A stretch of DNA of 64,000 bases, from NCBI RefSeq assembly GCF_002836975.1, contig NZ_NIJK01000038.1, positions 1-64,000 of the forward strand, given 5' to 3'. Position numbers and translations under genes: made by a program. Shown piece by piece: positions 1 to 9,023 of this stretch; position 1 is the first letter of the stretch, and each line of letters starts with the position of its first letter. A model generated the notes under the pieces. That model saw only the letters and a list, made by a program, of their open reading frames with translations, was not told where the DNA came from and made no database searches. This stretch comes from Shewanella indica. Lineage in GTDB: Bacteria > Pseudomonadota > Gammaproteobacteria > Enterobacterales > Shewanellaceae.

Positions 1-77
1 TCCGATGACATGGGGTCATCGGATTTTGATCCTTTCAGTGAGATCGTCAAGCGATCTGTCTTAACTGATCGGCATTA
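1..77 (+). mobile_element. Right end of an IS4-like insertion element (partial)
   Basis: Read on the minus strand from position 77 the sequence begins TAATGCCGATCAGTTAAG, which matches the terminal repeat I remember for the IS4 family. Just inside the end, positions 1-23 form a perfect hairpin (TCCGATGAC/GTCATCGGA) followed by TTTTGA, which would terminate a transposase gene lying to the left, outside the window. A diverged copy of the same 77 bp occurs at 33149-33226. No transposase reading frame is inside the window, so the family call depends on the terminus alone. Confidence 0.5.
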
Positions 78-175
78 CGCCGCGGCGACCTTTCATTGCA
101 TTGGAATCACATCTTTAGATGGGATTAGATAAGCTATCGACAAGCTTTAACACACTGCCGAAAGCCTTGGCAGTA

Positions 176-1048
176 TCAGCTGCGCTGCCGGGTTGGTTTG
201 GGCTTGCCAGCCGCCGTCTTGTGTTTACGCACGGCGCGGCGCACCTTGGCACTGCGTACCTTGTTACGGGCCACGCTGTGTTTGTCGGCGCCCAGCATGG
301 AGCGGGTTTCCGGATCCATGCCCGCCAGTTGGCGCAGGTAGTTGACCTGCTCCAGCGGCAGTTCGACCCAGCCGCCACGAGGCAGGCTCTTGGGCAGTTC
401 TATCATGCCGTAACGCACCCGAATAAGGCGGCTCACCTGCACTTCCTGGGATTCCCACAGACGACGCACTTCACGGTTGCGCCCTTCGCGCAGGGTAACG
501 TGCCACCATTGGTTGATGCCTTCGCCACCGGCGGCCTTGATGTGGTCAAACTGGGCCGGGCCATCTTCCAGCATAACGCCGCTGCGCAAACGCTGCAGCG
601 CCGCTTCCGGCACTTCACCGAAAGTACGCACGGCGTACTCACGCTCCACTTCATTGGAGGGGTGCATCAGGCGGTTGGCCAGTTCACCGTCTGAGGTGAA
701 CAGCAACAAACCCGAGGTGTTGATATCCAAACGTCCCACTGCAACCCAGCGGCTGTCTCGGGTGCGGGGCAGACGATCGAATACTGTGGGCCGGCCTTCG
801 GGATCTTTGCGCGAGCAGATCTCCCCTTCCGGCTTGTGGTAGGCCAGTACCCGGCAGATCACATCATCGGCAGATTTCAGCGATACCGCACGGCCATCGA
901 TACGTACCTTGGCGTCGGCTTCGATGCGATCACCCAGTTTGGCGATTTCTCCGTCAATACTCACGCGACCTGCAGCAATCCATGCCTCCATCTCACGACG
1001 GGAGCCATGGCCTGCACGGGCCAAGACTTTCTGCAATTTTTCGCTCAT
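176..1048 (-). CDS. rluB: 23S rRNA pseudouridine(2605) synthase RluB
   Basis: This is a 290-residue RsuA/RluB-family pseudouridine synthase, expected to convert U2605 of 23S rRNA to pseudouridine. An S4 RNA-binding domain covers about residues 3-50. The catalytic domain follows at about 65-200, with the family motif [12 protein letters not shown] and the catalytic aspartate at residue 108. The C-terminal tail is strongly basic (many Lys/Arg), as is usual for RluB. The start gives the standard N-terminus [10 protein letters not shown]. Its start codon adjoins the end of scpB, so it is the last gene of the scpA-scpB-rluB group, a common gammaproteobacterial arrangement. The IS4-like end lies about 100 bp downstream and leaves the gene intact. 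Confidence 0.93.
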   Translation of the reverse strand: MSEKLQKVLARAGHGSRREMEAWIAAGRVSIDGEIAKLGDRIEADAKVRIDGRAVSLKSADDVICRVLAYHKPEGEICSRKDPEGRPTVFDRLPRTRDSRWVAVGRLDINTSGLLLFTSDGELANRLMHPSNEVEREYAVRTFGEVPEAALQRLRSGVMLEDGPAQFDHIKAAGGEGINQWWHVTLREGRNREVRRLWESQEVQVSRLIRVRYGMIELPKSLPRGGWVELPLEQVNYLRQLAGMDPETRSMLGADKHSVARNKVRSAKVRRAVRKHKTAAGKPKPTRQRS

Positions 1049-1639
1049 TCAAGTTGACTCTTCTAAGGGTTCCGGCGGTGTTTTCATCCCCGAAAATACC
1101 GCCTCTAATGATTCGGCGTCGGACAGAGGCGGCAGATCCGCTATGCTGTCCAGACCGAAGTAAGCCAGAAACTCTGTAGTGGTGGCGTATAACGAAGGCC
1201 TTCCCGGCACCTCTTTGTGCCCCACAACGCGGATCCAGCGTCTGTCTGTTAAATTCTTGATAATCTGGCTGCCGACAGCCACTCCTCTGACCAGCTCAAT
1301 TTCGCCGCGGGTCACAGGCTGACGGTAGGCGATAACCGCCAGGGTTTCCAATGTTGCCCTGGAATACTTGGGCGCCTGCTCCTGCCACAGAGGTTGCAGC
1401 AAGGGGCTGAGGCTGTCGCGGGTCTGAAACCGATAACCGCCGGCAACCTTGACCAGTTGTACTCCGCGTTCCTGATAATCCAGGGTCAATTCATCCACCG
1501 CGGCGCGAATACGCTCGCGGGAGACACTGAAATCGGCCAGTACGGTTTCTCTCAGCGCCTTCAAGGTCATGGGCTTGGCCAGCACAAACAGGCTGGCTTC
1601 GATCAGTTGTTTCAGCTGAAGGTCGTTAATCTTCGCCAA
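1049..1639 (-). CDS. scpB: Segregation and condensation protein B (ScpB)
   Basis: This 196-residue protein is ScpB, the winged-helix accessory subunit of SMC-ScpAB condensin, which compacts and helps segregate the chromosome. The N-terminal stretch LKQLIEASLFVLAKPMTL and the central ATLETLAVIAYRQPVTRGEIE block are typical of the family. The length is usual for ScpB. It sits between scpA (11 bp upstream) and rluB (directly following), so the three are probably one transcript. No smc gene is in the window, so the partner is inferred. Confidence 0.92.
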   Translation of the reverse strand: MAKINDLQLKQLIEASLFVLAKPMTLKALRETVLADFSVSRERIRAAVDELTLDYQERGVQLVKVAGGYRFQTRDSLSPLLQPLWQEQAPKYSRATLETLAVIAYRQPVTRGEIELVRGVAVGSQIIKNLTDRRWIRVVGHKEVPGRPSLYATTTEFLAYFGLDSIADLPPLSDAESLEAVFSGMKTPPEPLEEST

Positions 1640-1650
1640 GTCGGCTCCCG

Positions 1651-2442
1651 TCAGTACGCCTTGAGATAAATTCGCGATAAAGGTTCGGCCTGGATCAGTT
1701 CCACCAACAGTTCCTTTACCAATTCCATCAACGCCAGAAAGCTGACCACCACTCCGGCGCGCCCCTCTTCCACCTTGAACAGGGCTTCAAAAGGGGTGTA
1801 ATGCTCACTGGAGAGCATGGCCAGAATTTGGCTCATCCGCTCCCGAGTAGAAAGCTGCTCGCGCTGCACCTGGTGAGAAGTGCCGGCTTCCACCCGCTTG
1901 AGTACCTCGCCAAAGGCCCGGGCCAGTTCGGCCAAAGACACATCCGGCGGCACCAGCAAGGGCTTGATATCCGGCGCCTTGCCCGCCTTGGCCTGGAATA
2001 CGTCCCGCTCGAGCCGGGGCAGTTCATCCAGCCGCACCGCCGCCTCTTTTATGGCTTCATAAGCCTTGAGTTGGCGGATCAGCACGGCTCTGGGGTCTTC
2101 CTCTTCCTCGGCTTCCAGCTCCGGCCTTGGCAACAGCAAGCGCGACTTGATTTCCGCCAATGTTGCCGCCATCACCAGATAGTCGGCCGCCAGCTCTACC
2201 CTGGCGCCCTGCAGCAGCTCGATATACTCAAGATACTGGGCGGTGATCCTGTGGATGGGCAGGTCTACCACATCCATTTTTTGCTTGCGGATCAGGTACA
2301 AAAGCAAGTCGAGCGGCCCTTCAAACGCCTCAAGAAACACCTCAAGCGCCTCGGGAGGAATAAAGAGATCGGCAGGCAGCTCTCTAAGCGCCTCACCCCG
2401 CACTACGGCAAGCGGCAGACTCTGTTGAACGCCTTCACTCAA
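1651..2442 (-). CDS. scpA: Segregation and condensation protein A (ScpA)
   Basis: This 263-residue kleisin bridges the SMC heads in bacterial condensin. The diagnostic N-terminal motif FEGPLDLLLYLIRKQKMDV begins at about residue 40. The middle is acidic and helical, and the C-terminus is the short winged-helix expected of a kleisin. It is upstream of scpB with an 11-bp gap, which suggests coupled expression of the two subunits. About 77 bp separate it from the YciO gene upstream. Confidence 0.92.
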   Translation of the reverse strand: MSEGVQQSLPLAVVRGEALRELPADLFIPPEALEVFLEAFEGPLDLLLYLIRKQKMDVVDLPIHRITAQYLEYIELLQGARVELAADYLVMAATLAEIKSRLLLPRPELEAEEEEDPRAVLIRQLKAYEAIKEAAVRLDELPRLERDVFQAKAGKAPDIKPLLVPPDVSLAELARAFGEVLKRVEAGTSHQVQREQLSTRERMSQILAMLSSEHYTPFEALFKVEEGRAGVVVSFLALMELVKELLVELIQAEPLSRIYLKAY

Positions 2443-2519
2443 GCCGTTTTCTCTCCTCTGGCAGCATCCTTAAGGCGGCATAGGCCGACCAAACGCGCGA
2501 TTATACCTTTATTGAGCGG

Positions 2520-3140
2520 TTAAAGAAATGGGCTGATATCGCCACTGCCTTCACGGACTATGACCATTTCGCCTTCAGACATGTCTATCACTGTGGTGGG
2601 CTTTTCGCCCAGGTAACCGCCGTGGAGAATGGCATCTACCTGATGTTCGAGAATATCGCGGATATGCTCGGGATCCGACTCGGTAAAGTCGTTGCCGGGC
2701 AGAATAAGACTGGTGGACATCAAGGGTTCACCCAGAGCTTCCAGCAGCGCCAGGGCGATAACATTGTTCGGCACCCGAATGCCTATGGTGCGTTTCTTTT
2801 CGTTCTGCAGCCTTCTTGGCACTTCTTTGGTGGCCTTGAAGATGAAGGTGTAACAACCCGGTGTGTTGTTCTTCAGAATGCGAAACGCCTGGTTATCGAC
2901 TCTGGCATAGGTCGACAGTTCAGATAAGTCGCGGCACATCAGCGAAAAGTTATGATCATTGTCTATCTGGCGAATTCTGGCGATACGGCTCATGGCGTCT
3001 TTATCGCCAATCATACAACCCAGCGCATAGCCGGAATCTGTGGGGTAAACTATGACCCCGCCGCTTTTCAGAATGCTCACCGCCTGGCTTATCAGACGGG
3101 TTTGAGGATTCACCTCATGTACGTAGAAAAATTGACTCAT
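2520..3140 (-). CDS. yciO: L-threonylcarbamoyladenylate synthase-family protein (YciO type)
   Basis: This 206-residue protein has the YrdC/Sua5 fold. Conserved elements include the N-terminal GGVIVYPTDSGYALGC segment, the basic KKRTIGIRVPN segment and the STS nucleotide-binding loop (LMSTSLILPG). Family members make or bind threonylcarbamoyl-AMP for the t6A37 modification of tRNA. The YciO branch is a paralogue of TsaC, and its role in the cell is less certain. Its start overlaps the stop of the upstream PHP-domain gene by four bases (ATGA), so the two are probably translated from one mRNA. The same pair is adjacent in E. coli (yciO-yciV) beside the trp operon, as here. Confidence 0.88.
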   Translation of the reverse strand: MSQFFYVHEVNPQTRLISQAVSILKSGGVIVYPTDSGYALGCMIGDKDAMSRIARIRQIDNDHNFSLMCRDLSELSTYARVDNQAFRILKNNTPGCYTFIFKATKEVPRRLQNEKKRTIGIRVPNNVIALALLEALGEPLMSTSLILPGNDFTESDPEHIRDILEHQVDAILHGGYLGEKPTTVIDMSEGEMVIVREGSGDISPFL

Positions 3141-3997
3141 TTAGTTATTGTCCATTGCTTGCATTGCCAGACCCAGTTCAATCCCTGGGGCCGATACAGA
3201 TTCTTGCCCAGTTCCAGCCAGCGGCCGGGAAAGTGGAAATCGGATCCCACCGAGGCGTAGAGGCCGTTGAGAGTGGCCAGCGCCCCTAAATTATTTCTGT
3301 CGTCTGTGGTTTGCTGCCCGAGCACCACCTCCATGGCATCGCCACCGGCGGCCTTGAATTCGCGCACCAGGCGTTTGAGCCACTTGGCCGACAGTTGATA
3401 GCCACTGGGGTGGGCCAACACGGCCACTCCACCTGCGTTGTGGATCACCTCTATGGCCGTCGCCATCTCACCCCAGTTGTTGGGCACATAGCCTGTTTTG
3501 CCACGGCCGAGAAACTTCTTGAACACGCTGGCGCTATCCGGCGCGTGCCCCTGCTCGGCCAGGAAACGGGCGTAATGGCCACGGCTCAGCGCCGCATCAC
3601 CGGCGAGCGCCCTGGCGCCTTCGTATGCCCCTGGAATACCGGCCTTTTCAAGCCTTGCGCCTATCTCGCGAGCCCGCTCTTCCCTGAGCTCACGTTGACG
3701 CTCGAGAAAGACAAGCAGGTTTTCGTCGTGGCGGTCGATATCCAGCGCCACGATATGAATATCATAGGCGTGCCAACGGGTAGAGATCTCAACCCCGTCT
3801 ACCAGGGTCAAAGGCGCGCTCTGCCCGGCATTGAAGGCATGGGCCTCATCCAGCCCGGCGACTGTGTCATGATCGGTAATCGCCAGCAGCTCAACCCCCT
3901 TTTCCAGGGCGCGTTCGAGCAGCAAAGACGGTGTCAGTTGGCCATCTGAGGCTGTGGTATGGCTGTGAAGATCGGCCAAAGTATTTTCAGTTATCAT
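3137..3997 (-). CDS. rnm: PHP-domain 5'-3' exoribonuclease (RNase AM / YciV / TrpH)
   Basis: From the internal ATG giving MITENTLADLHSHTTASDG this is a 286-residue PHP-domain protein. Metal-ligand motifs are visible: HSH near the N-terminus, ITDHDT, and later HPSGY and GSDFHFPG. E. coli RNase AM (YciV) degrades short RNAs and matures the 5' ends of 5S/23S/16S rRNA, and the family also acts on 3',5'-bisphosphonucleotides. I prefer this start to an upstream ATG at 4075, because the upstream extension has no family similarity and would run close to the trp promoter. It diverges from the trp leader, the position that earned the older name trpH. Confidence 0.87.
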   Translation of the reverse strand: MITENTLADLHSHTTASDGQLTPSLLLERALEKGVELLAITDHDTVAGLDEAHAFNAGQSAPLTLVDGVEISTRWHAYDIHIVALDIDRHDENLLVFLERQRELREERAREIGARLEKAGIPGAYEGARALAGDAALSRGHYARFLAEQGHAPDSASVFKKFLGRGKTGYVPNNWGEMATAIEVIHNAGGVAVLAHPSGYQLSAKWLKRLVREFKAAGGDAMEVVLGQQTTDDRNNLGALATLNGLYASVGSDFHFPGRWLELGKNLYRPQGLNWVWQCKQWTITK

Positions 3998-4092
3998 AGC
4001 GCTATTGTACTTGGTTTTGTTGGCAAAATGCGATTTATCTCCGCTGGGCGACGGCAAATTGGCAGAAATTTGCATAAATTAAAAATATTCAA

Positions 4093-4123
4093 TTGACATT
4101 GGCGGGCAGCTGGGTTTTTCTAT
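4093..4123 (+). promoter_or_regulatory. Candidate trp operon promoter
   Basis: A consensus -35 hexamer TTGACA is at 4093-4098, about 55 bp before the leader peptide. The best -10-like string is TTCTAT at 4118-4123, with a long 19-bp spacer, so the -10 assignment is weak. I see no obvious TrpR operator palindrome. Confidence 0.35.
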
Positions 4124-4152
4124 AGGTCAAACGTCGAGAGGACAAATTTTCA

Positions 4153-4206
4153 ATGACACACTTCAACGCTTCACTCAACATCATCTGGTGGTGGCACTTC
4201 CCTTAA
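4153..4206 (+). CDS. trpL: trp operon leader peptide (three tandem Trp codons)
   Basis: A 17-codon frame reads MTHFNASLNIIWWWHFP followed by TAA. Three consecutive TGG codons sit just ahead of a hairpin-forming segment. This is the architecture of a transcription attenuator: ribosome stalling at the Trp codons when Trp-tRNA is scarce would change the folding of the downstream RNA. It lies about 150 bp before trpE, and an intrinsic terminator lies between them. The peptide is not known to have a function other than being translated. Confidence 0.88.
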   Translation: MTHFNASLNIIWWWHFP

Positions 4207-4291
4207 CGCGGGTAGTGTGAAGCGCTGTGCACGATTGAAAATAACGCAGCCAAATTCAACAAAGAGCCCGCAAGAGATTGCGGGCTTTTTT
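4195..4291 (+). promoter_or_regulatory. trp attenuator (alternative RNA structures and terminator)
   Basis: Segment 1 (CACTTCCC, overlapping the end of trpL) can pair with segment 2 (GGGTAGTG), one mismatch. The string GCGGG of segment 2 can alternatively pair with CCCGC of segment 3. Segments 3 and 4 form the terminator AGCCCGCAA-GAGA-TTGCGGGCT (4265-4286), a perfect 9-bp stem followed by a run of T to 4291. Stalling at the Trp codons would free segment 2 to sequester segment 3 and allow read-through into trpE. Confidence 0.82.
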
Positions 4292-4352
4292 GTGCTTAAC
4301 GGTCAGGAAAACCCCGCAGCCAGGCTAAACAGCGGAACAACAGGAAGGACAG

Positions 4353-5912
4353 ATGAACAGAATCGAGCCAATCGCCAGAGTACACCGCCAGACGCGGTCA
4401 CTGCCCTATTACGACGATCCCCTGAAACTGTATCAGCAACTGACGCGGGACAAGCCTCACAGCATGTTGCTGGAGTCGGCCGAAATCGACAGCAAGGATC
4501 ACCTGAAAAGCATTATCCTCAGCCACGCGGCGCTGGCCATTCGCTGTGACGGGTCGACCTTGAGCTTCGAGGCTTTGACAGACAACGGCGCCGGACTGCT
4601 GCCCGCGATTCACGACTTCTTTAACTCGCGCGGTGAGGTCAGCCTGGAGCAGCAGAGCCTCAAGGTCGTGCTGCGCCCCATCACTGCCGAGCTGGATGAA
4701 GATGCCAGACTCAAGGCAGGCTCGCCGCTCGATGGCCTGAGATTACTGCAGCAGGGTCTGATTGATGAAAAAGAGAGCCAGTTTGAAACCGGATTTCTGG
4801 GCGGCGTTTTGGGGTACGACCTTATCGCCAGCACAGAGCCGCTGCCAAGCGTAAGCCAGGGCGCCAACCACTGCCCCGACTATCTGTTTTATCTGGCTGA
4901 AACCCTGATAACAGTAGATCACCAAAAGGGCTGCGCCGAAGCCGTGGTGATGGAGTTTAATGGTAACAGCGAGGTGCAAGCCGAGCTTGGCGCCAGACTG
5001 GATGCCATAGAAACCAACTGCCAGCTGCTGGAAGATGTTGCCCCTTTAAGCGGCGTACATGCCGAGGCCAGCGTCAATATCAGTGACGCCGATTTTTGCC
5101 GCCAGGTGAGCCGCCTCAAGGAGCATATCTGCGCCGGTGATATATTTCAGGTTGTGCCATCACGCAGTTTCAGCCTGCCCTGCCCCAATACTCTGGGCGC
5201 CTATAGGGCACTGAGACTGACCAACCCCAGCCCCTATATGTTTTACCTGCGCAGCGCCGACTTCACCCTGTTTGGCGCCTCTCCGGAAAGCGCCCTCAAG
5301 TATGAAGCCAAGGGCAATCAGGTTGAGGTTTACCCCATCGCCGGTACCCGCAAACGCGGCAAGACCCCAGATGGCGAGATAGATTTCGATCTCGACAGCC
5401 GCATAGAGCTGGAGCTAAGACTGGACAAGAAAGAGTTGTCGGAGCACATCATGTTGGTGGACTTGGCCCGCAACGATATCGCCCGCATCAGCCAGAGTGG
5501 CAGTCGTAAAGTGGCCGAGCTGCTGAAGGTAGACAGATACTCCCATGTGATGCATCTGGTCAGCCGGGTAACCGGGCAGCTTAGGGAAAATCTCGACGCC
5601 CTGCACGCCTATCAGGCCTGCATGAACATGGGCACCCTGGTGGGCGCCCCCAAGGTGCGCGCCGCCCAACTCATTCGTGAAACCGAGCAGCAGCGCCGCG
5701 GCAGCTATGGCGGCGCCGTGGGTTATCTCAACGCCCTCGGTGATATGGACACCTGCATAGTGATCCGCTCCGCCTTCGTCAGCGAAGGCATGGCGCACAT
5801 CCAGGCCGGGGCCGGAGTGGTCTATGATTCAGATCCCCAGGCCGAGGCCGACGAAACCGCGCAAAAGGCGCAGGCAGTGATCAGTGCAATCAAGATGGGA
5901 GGTGGCCTGTGA
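4353..5912 (+). CDS. trpE: Anthranilate synthase component I
   Basis: This 519-residue subunit converts chorismate to anthranilate using ammonia supplied by TrpG, the first committed step of tryptophan synthesis. The N-terminal LLES motif (about residue 40) is the tryptophan feedback-binding signature. The chorismate-binding C-terminal domain carries PSRSF, PIAGTRKRG, LVDLARNDIARIS and the GGAVGYL block. The AGGAAGG ribosome-binding site at about 4340 supports this ATG. It opens the trpEGDCBA operon behind the attenuator, and its stop overlaps the trpG start by four bases. Confidence 0.95.
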   Translation: MNRIEPIARVHRQTRSLPYYDDPLKLYQQLTRDKPHSMLLESAEIDSKDHLKSIILSHAALAIRCDGSTLSFEALTDNGAGLLPAIHDFFNSRGEVSLEQQSLKVVLRPITAELDEDARLKAGSPLDGLRLLQQGLIDEKESQFETGFLGGVLGYDLIASTEPLPSVSQGANHCPDYLFYLAETLITVDHQKGCAEAVVMEFNGNSEVQAELGARLDAIETNCQLLEDVAPLSGVHAEASVNISDADFCRQVSRLKEHICAGDIFQVVPSRSFSLPCPNTLGAYRALRLTNPSPYMFYLRSADFTLFGASPESALKYEAKGNQVEVYPIAGTRKRGKTPDGEIDFDLDSRIELELRLDKKELSEHIMLVDLARNDIARISQSGSRKVAELLKVDRYSHVMHLVSRVTGQLRENLDALHAYQACMNMGTLVGAPKVRAAQLIRETEQQRRGSYGGAVGYLNALGDMDTCIVIRSAFVSEGMAHIQAGAGVVYDSDPQAEADETAQKAQAVISAIKMGGGL

Positions 5913-6511
5913 AACTCTATCTATTGGATAACTTCGACTCCTTCACCTACAACCTGGTGGATCAGTTCCGCAGCCTGGGCTTTGAAGTGCTGGTGTACCG
6001 CAATAATGTCAGTGCCCAGTTGCTCGCCGAGCGGATGCTGGCGGAGCCGGGTCAGGCGGCGCTTATTTTGTCTCCCGGCCCGGGCGCCCCCGGAGAAGCC
6101 GGTTGCATGATGGAACTTATTGCGCTGCTGGCCGGCAAACTGCCGATTCTTGGTATCTGCCTTGGTCACCAGGCCCTGGTTGAACATTACGGCGGCAAGG
6201 TTGAGCGTGCCCCCCAAGTGGTACACGGTAAGGCCAGCCCGGTAGAGCACAACTGCGATGGCCTGTTTGCCAACCTGCCATCCCCCTTGCCCGTGGCCCG
6301 CTATCATTCGCTGGTAGCAACCAAGGTGCCCGACTGCCTGGAGGTGATTGCCACCACCGAAGGCATGCCTATGGCCATCAGCCATCGCTGTGATGCCGCC
6401 GTCGGTTTCCAGTTCCACCCCGAATCGATTCTCACCACCCTTGGCAGCACCTTGCTGGTGCAAACACTGCAATACCTGACCATGAGCCGCGAGGAAACCT
6501 GCCATGACTGA
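5909..6511 (+). CDS. trpG: Anthranilate synthase component II (glutamine amidotransferase)
   Basis: This 200-residue class I glutamine amidotransferase supplies ammonia from glutamine to TrpE. The oxyanion segment SPGPGAPGEAG, the nucleophile elbow GICLGHQ (catalytic Cys) and the FHPES motif with the catalytic His-Glu pair are all present. Translation begins with GTG at 5909, inside the last codons of trpE, so expression is probably coupled. TrpG is not fused to TrpD here, unlike in E. coli. It overlaps trpD by 8 bases. Confidence 0.95.
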   Translation: MKLYLLDNFDSFTYNLVDQFRSLGFEVLVYRNNVSAQLLAERMLAEPGQAALILSPGPGAPGEAGCMMELIALLAGKLPILGICLGHQALVEHYGGKVERAPQVVHGKASPVEHNCDGLFANLPSPLPVARYHSLVATKVPDCLEVIATTEGMPMAISHRCDAAVGFQFHPESILTTLGSTLLVQTLQYLTMSREETCHD

Positions 6512-7580
6512 ACTGCAACCTCTGTTCGACCGCCTGTACCGGGGCGAGTCTTTGAGCCGTAGCCAGGCCGCCAGCCTGTTTGCCGAGCTTATCGACGGCA
6601 AGCTCAGTGAAAGCCAGATGGCAGCCATGCTGATCGCGCTCAAGCTCAAGGGCGAAACCATAGACGAGATCAGCGGCGCCGCCGATGCCCTGCTGGCCGC
6701 CGCCAAGCCGTTTCCGCACCAATGCCAAAGGGTAGTGGATATTGTCGGCACTGGCGGTGACGGCCACAACACCATCAATATCTCTACCACGGCCGCCTTT
6801 GTTGCCGCCGCAGCCGGAGTCAATGTTGCCAAACACGGCAACCGCGGGGTGTCCAGTAAGTCGGGCTCTTCCGATCTACTGGCACAGTTCGGCATAGACT
6901 TGACCATGTCGCCCGAGTGCGCCGCCAAACACCTTGCAGACAACGGCCTGTGTTTTCTGTTTGCACCCCATTATCACGGTGGAGTGCGGCACGCTGTACC
7001 TGTGCGCCAGGCGCTCAAGACCCGCACCCTGTTCAATGTACTCGGCCCGCTGATTAATCCGGCTCGCCCCGACTACATGCTGCTCGGGGTCTACAGCCCA
7101 AGCTTGGTTCGCCCCATCGCCGAAGTGTTGCGGGCCCTTGGCGTCAAAGGCGCCATGGTCGTTCACGGCAGCGGCCTGGATGAAGTGGCGCTGCACGGCG
7201 CAACCCAGGTGGCTGAACTCAAAGGTGCAGAGATAGTGGAATATTGCCTCACCCCAGAAGACTTTGGCGTGCCGCAGGCGACGCTGGCCGAGCTGGAAGG
7301 CGGCACCCCGGCAGAAAACGCCCTTATTACCCAAGCGCTGTTTGCCGGTAAAGGTAGTGCCGCCCAGCGTCACGCCGTGGCTATCAATGCCGCCTGCGTG
7401 CTCTATCTCGCCGGCAAGGCTGACAATCTCAGGCAGGCCACCCAACTGGCACTGGCCACCCTGGATGATGGCCGCGCCTGCGCCAAACTCAATGCCCTGG
7501 CGGACAAGGCCCACCAAACCCAGACTGAAGACAATGACGCCAACTCACCACAACCCAGCAAGGCAGGAGCCATATCATGA
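6504..7580 (+). CDS. trpD: Anthranilate phosphoribosyltransferase
   Basis: This 358-residue enzyme transfers phosphoribose from PRPP to anthranilate, the second step of tryptophan synthesis. The PRPP-binding GTGGDGHNTINIST motif (about residue 80), the KHGNRGVSSKSGS loop and the RTLFNVLGPLINP segment are intact. The last 20 or so residues (TQTEDNDANSPQPSKAG) are a polar tail that looks disordered. Start and stop overlap trpG and trpC by a few bases. Confidence 0.95.
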   Translation: MTELQPLFDRLYRGESLSRSQAASLFAELIDGKLSESQMAAMLIALKLKGETIDEISGAADALLAAAKPFPHQCQRVVDIVGTGGDGHNTINISTTAAFVAAAAGVNVAKHGNRGVSSKSGSSDLLAQFGIDLTMSPECAAKHLADNGLCFLFAPHYHGGVRHAVPVRQALKTRTLFNVLGPLINPARPDYMLLGVYSPSLVRPIAEVLRALGVKGAMVVHGSGLDEVALHGATQVAELKGAEIVEYCLTPEDFGVPQATLAELEGGTPAENALITQALFAGKGSAAQRHAVAINAACVLYLAGKADNLRQATQLALATLDDGRACAKLNALADKAHQTQTEDNDANSPQPSKAGAIS

Positions 7581-8965
7581 GTAACGTGCTTGAGCGTATC
7601 GTCGCCACCAAGCAGCAGCATATTGAAGCCCTCAAGCTGCGTTTTCCCGAAGATAGCCTGACGCCCAAGACGTCGGATCGCAGCCTGTATCTGGCACTCA
7701 GTGCAAAAGGCGCCGGCTTTATTCTGGAATGCAAGAAGGCCAGCCCCTCCAAAGGGCTTATCCGCAAAGACTTCGATCCGGTTGCCATTGCCGATGTTTA
7801 CAGCCGCTACGCCTCCGCGGTGTCGGTACTGACTGACGAAGCCTTCTTTCAGGGTGACTTTCGTTATTTGCCCAAGGTGCGCGCCAGAATCAAACAGCCG
7901 GTATTGTGCAAAGACTTTTTTGTTTCGCCTTATCAGGTTAAGTTAGCGGCCCATCAGGGCGCCGATGCCATCTTGCTGATGCTGTCGGTACTCAGCGATG
8001 AGCAGTATCGATTGCTGGCGAGCGAAGCCGAACAATATGCCCTCGACACCCTCACGGAAGTTTCCAACGAGCAAGAGCTCAAGCGGGCGCTGGCTCTGGG
8101 CGCGCCGATTATTGGCATCAACAACCGCAACCTCAGGGATCTGAGTACAGATCTGGCGATGACAGAATACTTAGCCCCCAAGATCCCCGAGGGGACACTG
8201 ATCATCAGCGAATCCGGGATCTACAGCCGTGAGGATGTGCGCCGCCTCAGCCCGCTGGTCGACGGCTTTTTGGTGGGCAGCTCGCTGATGGCCGAGGCCG
8301 ATTTGGATCTGGCCTGTCGCCGCCTTATCTATGGCAACAACAAGGTGTGTGGCCTGACCCGGGAGCAGGATCTGCTGGATGCGGCAAAATCCGGCGCCGT
8401 CTACGGCGGCCTCATCTTCGCCGCCAAGTCCCCCCGTTGTGTCAGCCGCGCCCACGCCGCCGAGCTGTGCCGTTACAACGCCGAGCAGCCACGTAAACTG
8501 GCGATGGTGGGGGTATTTGTCAATGAATCACCGGCTAAGATGGCCGAGCTGGCCAATGAACTGAAACTGAGCGCGCTGCAGCTTCATGGCAGTGAATCAA
8601 GCGAAGATATTACCAAGCTCAAGCAGCTGCTTGAGCAAAATGGGCACCAGGCCGAGATCTGGAAGGCTGTTCCGGTCAATGTCGACGGCGGCGAGCTGCC
8701 AGCCTTGCCGGAAGGCGCCGACCGCTATCTCTATGACAGTAAAAGCGGCGACAACTTTGGCGGTACCGGCAAACATTTCGATTGGCAGCAAGGGCTCGCC
8801 CAGCGCGAGCGCGCCATGCTTGCCGGTGGCCTGGGTCCGGAAAACGCCGCCTTGGCTGCCACCCAGGGCTTTTTCGGGCTGGACTTTAACTCAGGGGTGG
8901 AAAGCACCCCCGGCATCAAAGACAGAGCAGCACTGCAGGCGGTGTTTAAGCAGCTCAAAGCCTGA
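7577..8965 (+). CDS. trpCF: Bifunctional indole-3-glycerol-phosphate synthase / phosphoribosylanthranilate isomerase
   Basis: This 462-residue fusion carries both activities on one chain. Residues about 1-255 form the TrpC barrel ([41 protein letters not shown]). Residues about 258-462 form the TrpF barrel ([36 protein letters not shown]). It turns phosphoribosylanthranilate into indole-glycerol phosphate, the substrate for TrpAB. The fusion is standard for gammaproteobacteria. A 58-bp gap follows before trpB, the only non-overlapping junction of the operon. Confidence 0.95.
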   Translation: MSNVLERIVATKQQHIEALKLRFPEDSLTPKTSDRSLYLALSAKGAGFILECKKASPSKGLIRKDFDPVAIADVYSRYASAVSVLTDEAFFQGDFRYLPKVRARIKQPVLCKDFFVSPYQVKLAAHQGADAILLMLSVLSDEQYRLLASEAEQYALDTLTEVSNEQELKRALALGAPIIGINNRNLRDLSTDLAMTEYLAPKIPEGTLIISESGIYSREDVRRLSPLVDGFLVGSSLMAEADLDLACRRLIYGNNKVCGLTREQDLLDAAKSGAVYGGLIFAAKSPRCVSRAHAAELCRYNAEQPRKLAMVGVFVNESPAKMAELANELKLSALQLHGSESSEDITKLKQLLEQNGHQAEIWKAVPVNVDGGELPALPEGADRYLYDSKSGDNFGGTGKHFDWQQGLAQRERAMLAGGLGPENAALAATQGFFGLDFNSGVESTPGIKDRAALQAVFKQLKA

Positions 8966-9023
8966 CAAGAACAACAGTATTCGCCTGTCAGACAGGCGCA
9001 ACAAGTATCCTAAGGAAAGCAGT

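Noticed and set aside
5921-6943. A 340-codon open frame on the minus strand opposite trpG and trpD
   Set aside because: It is antisense to two intact, overlapping trp genes with clear catalytic motifs, and its translation is low-complexity and matches no family. GC-rich coding DNA often leaves such frames open.
8586-9023. Upstream extension of the trpB frame into trpC
   Set aside because: The extension overlaps the trpF domain in a different frame, and the ATG at 9024 has a ribosome-binding site and gives the conserved TrpB start.
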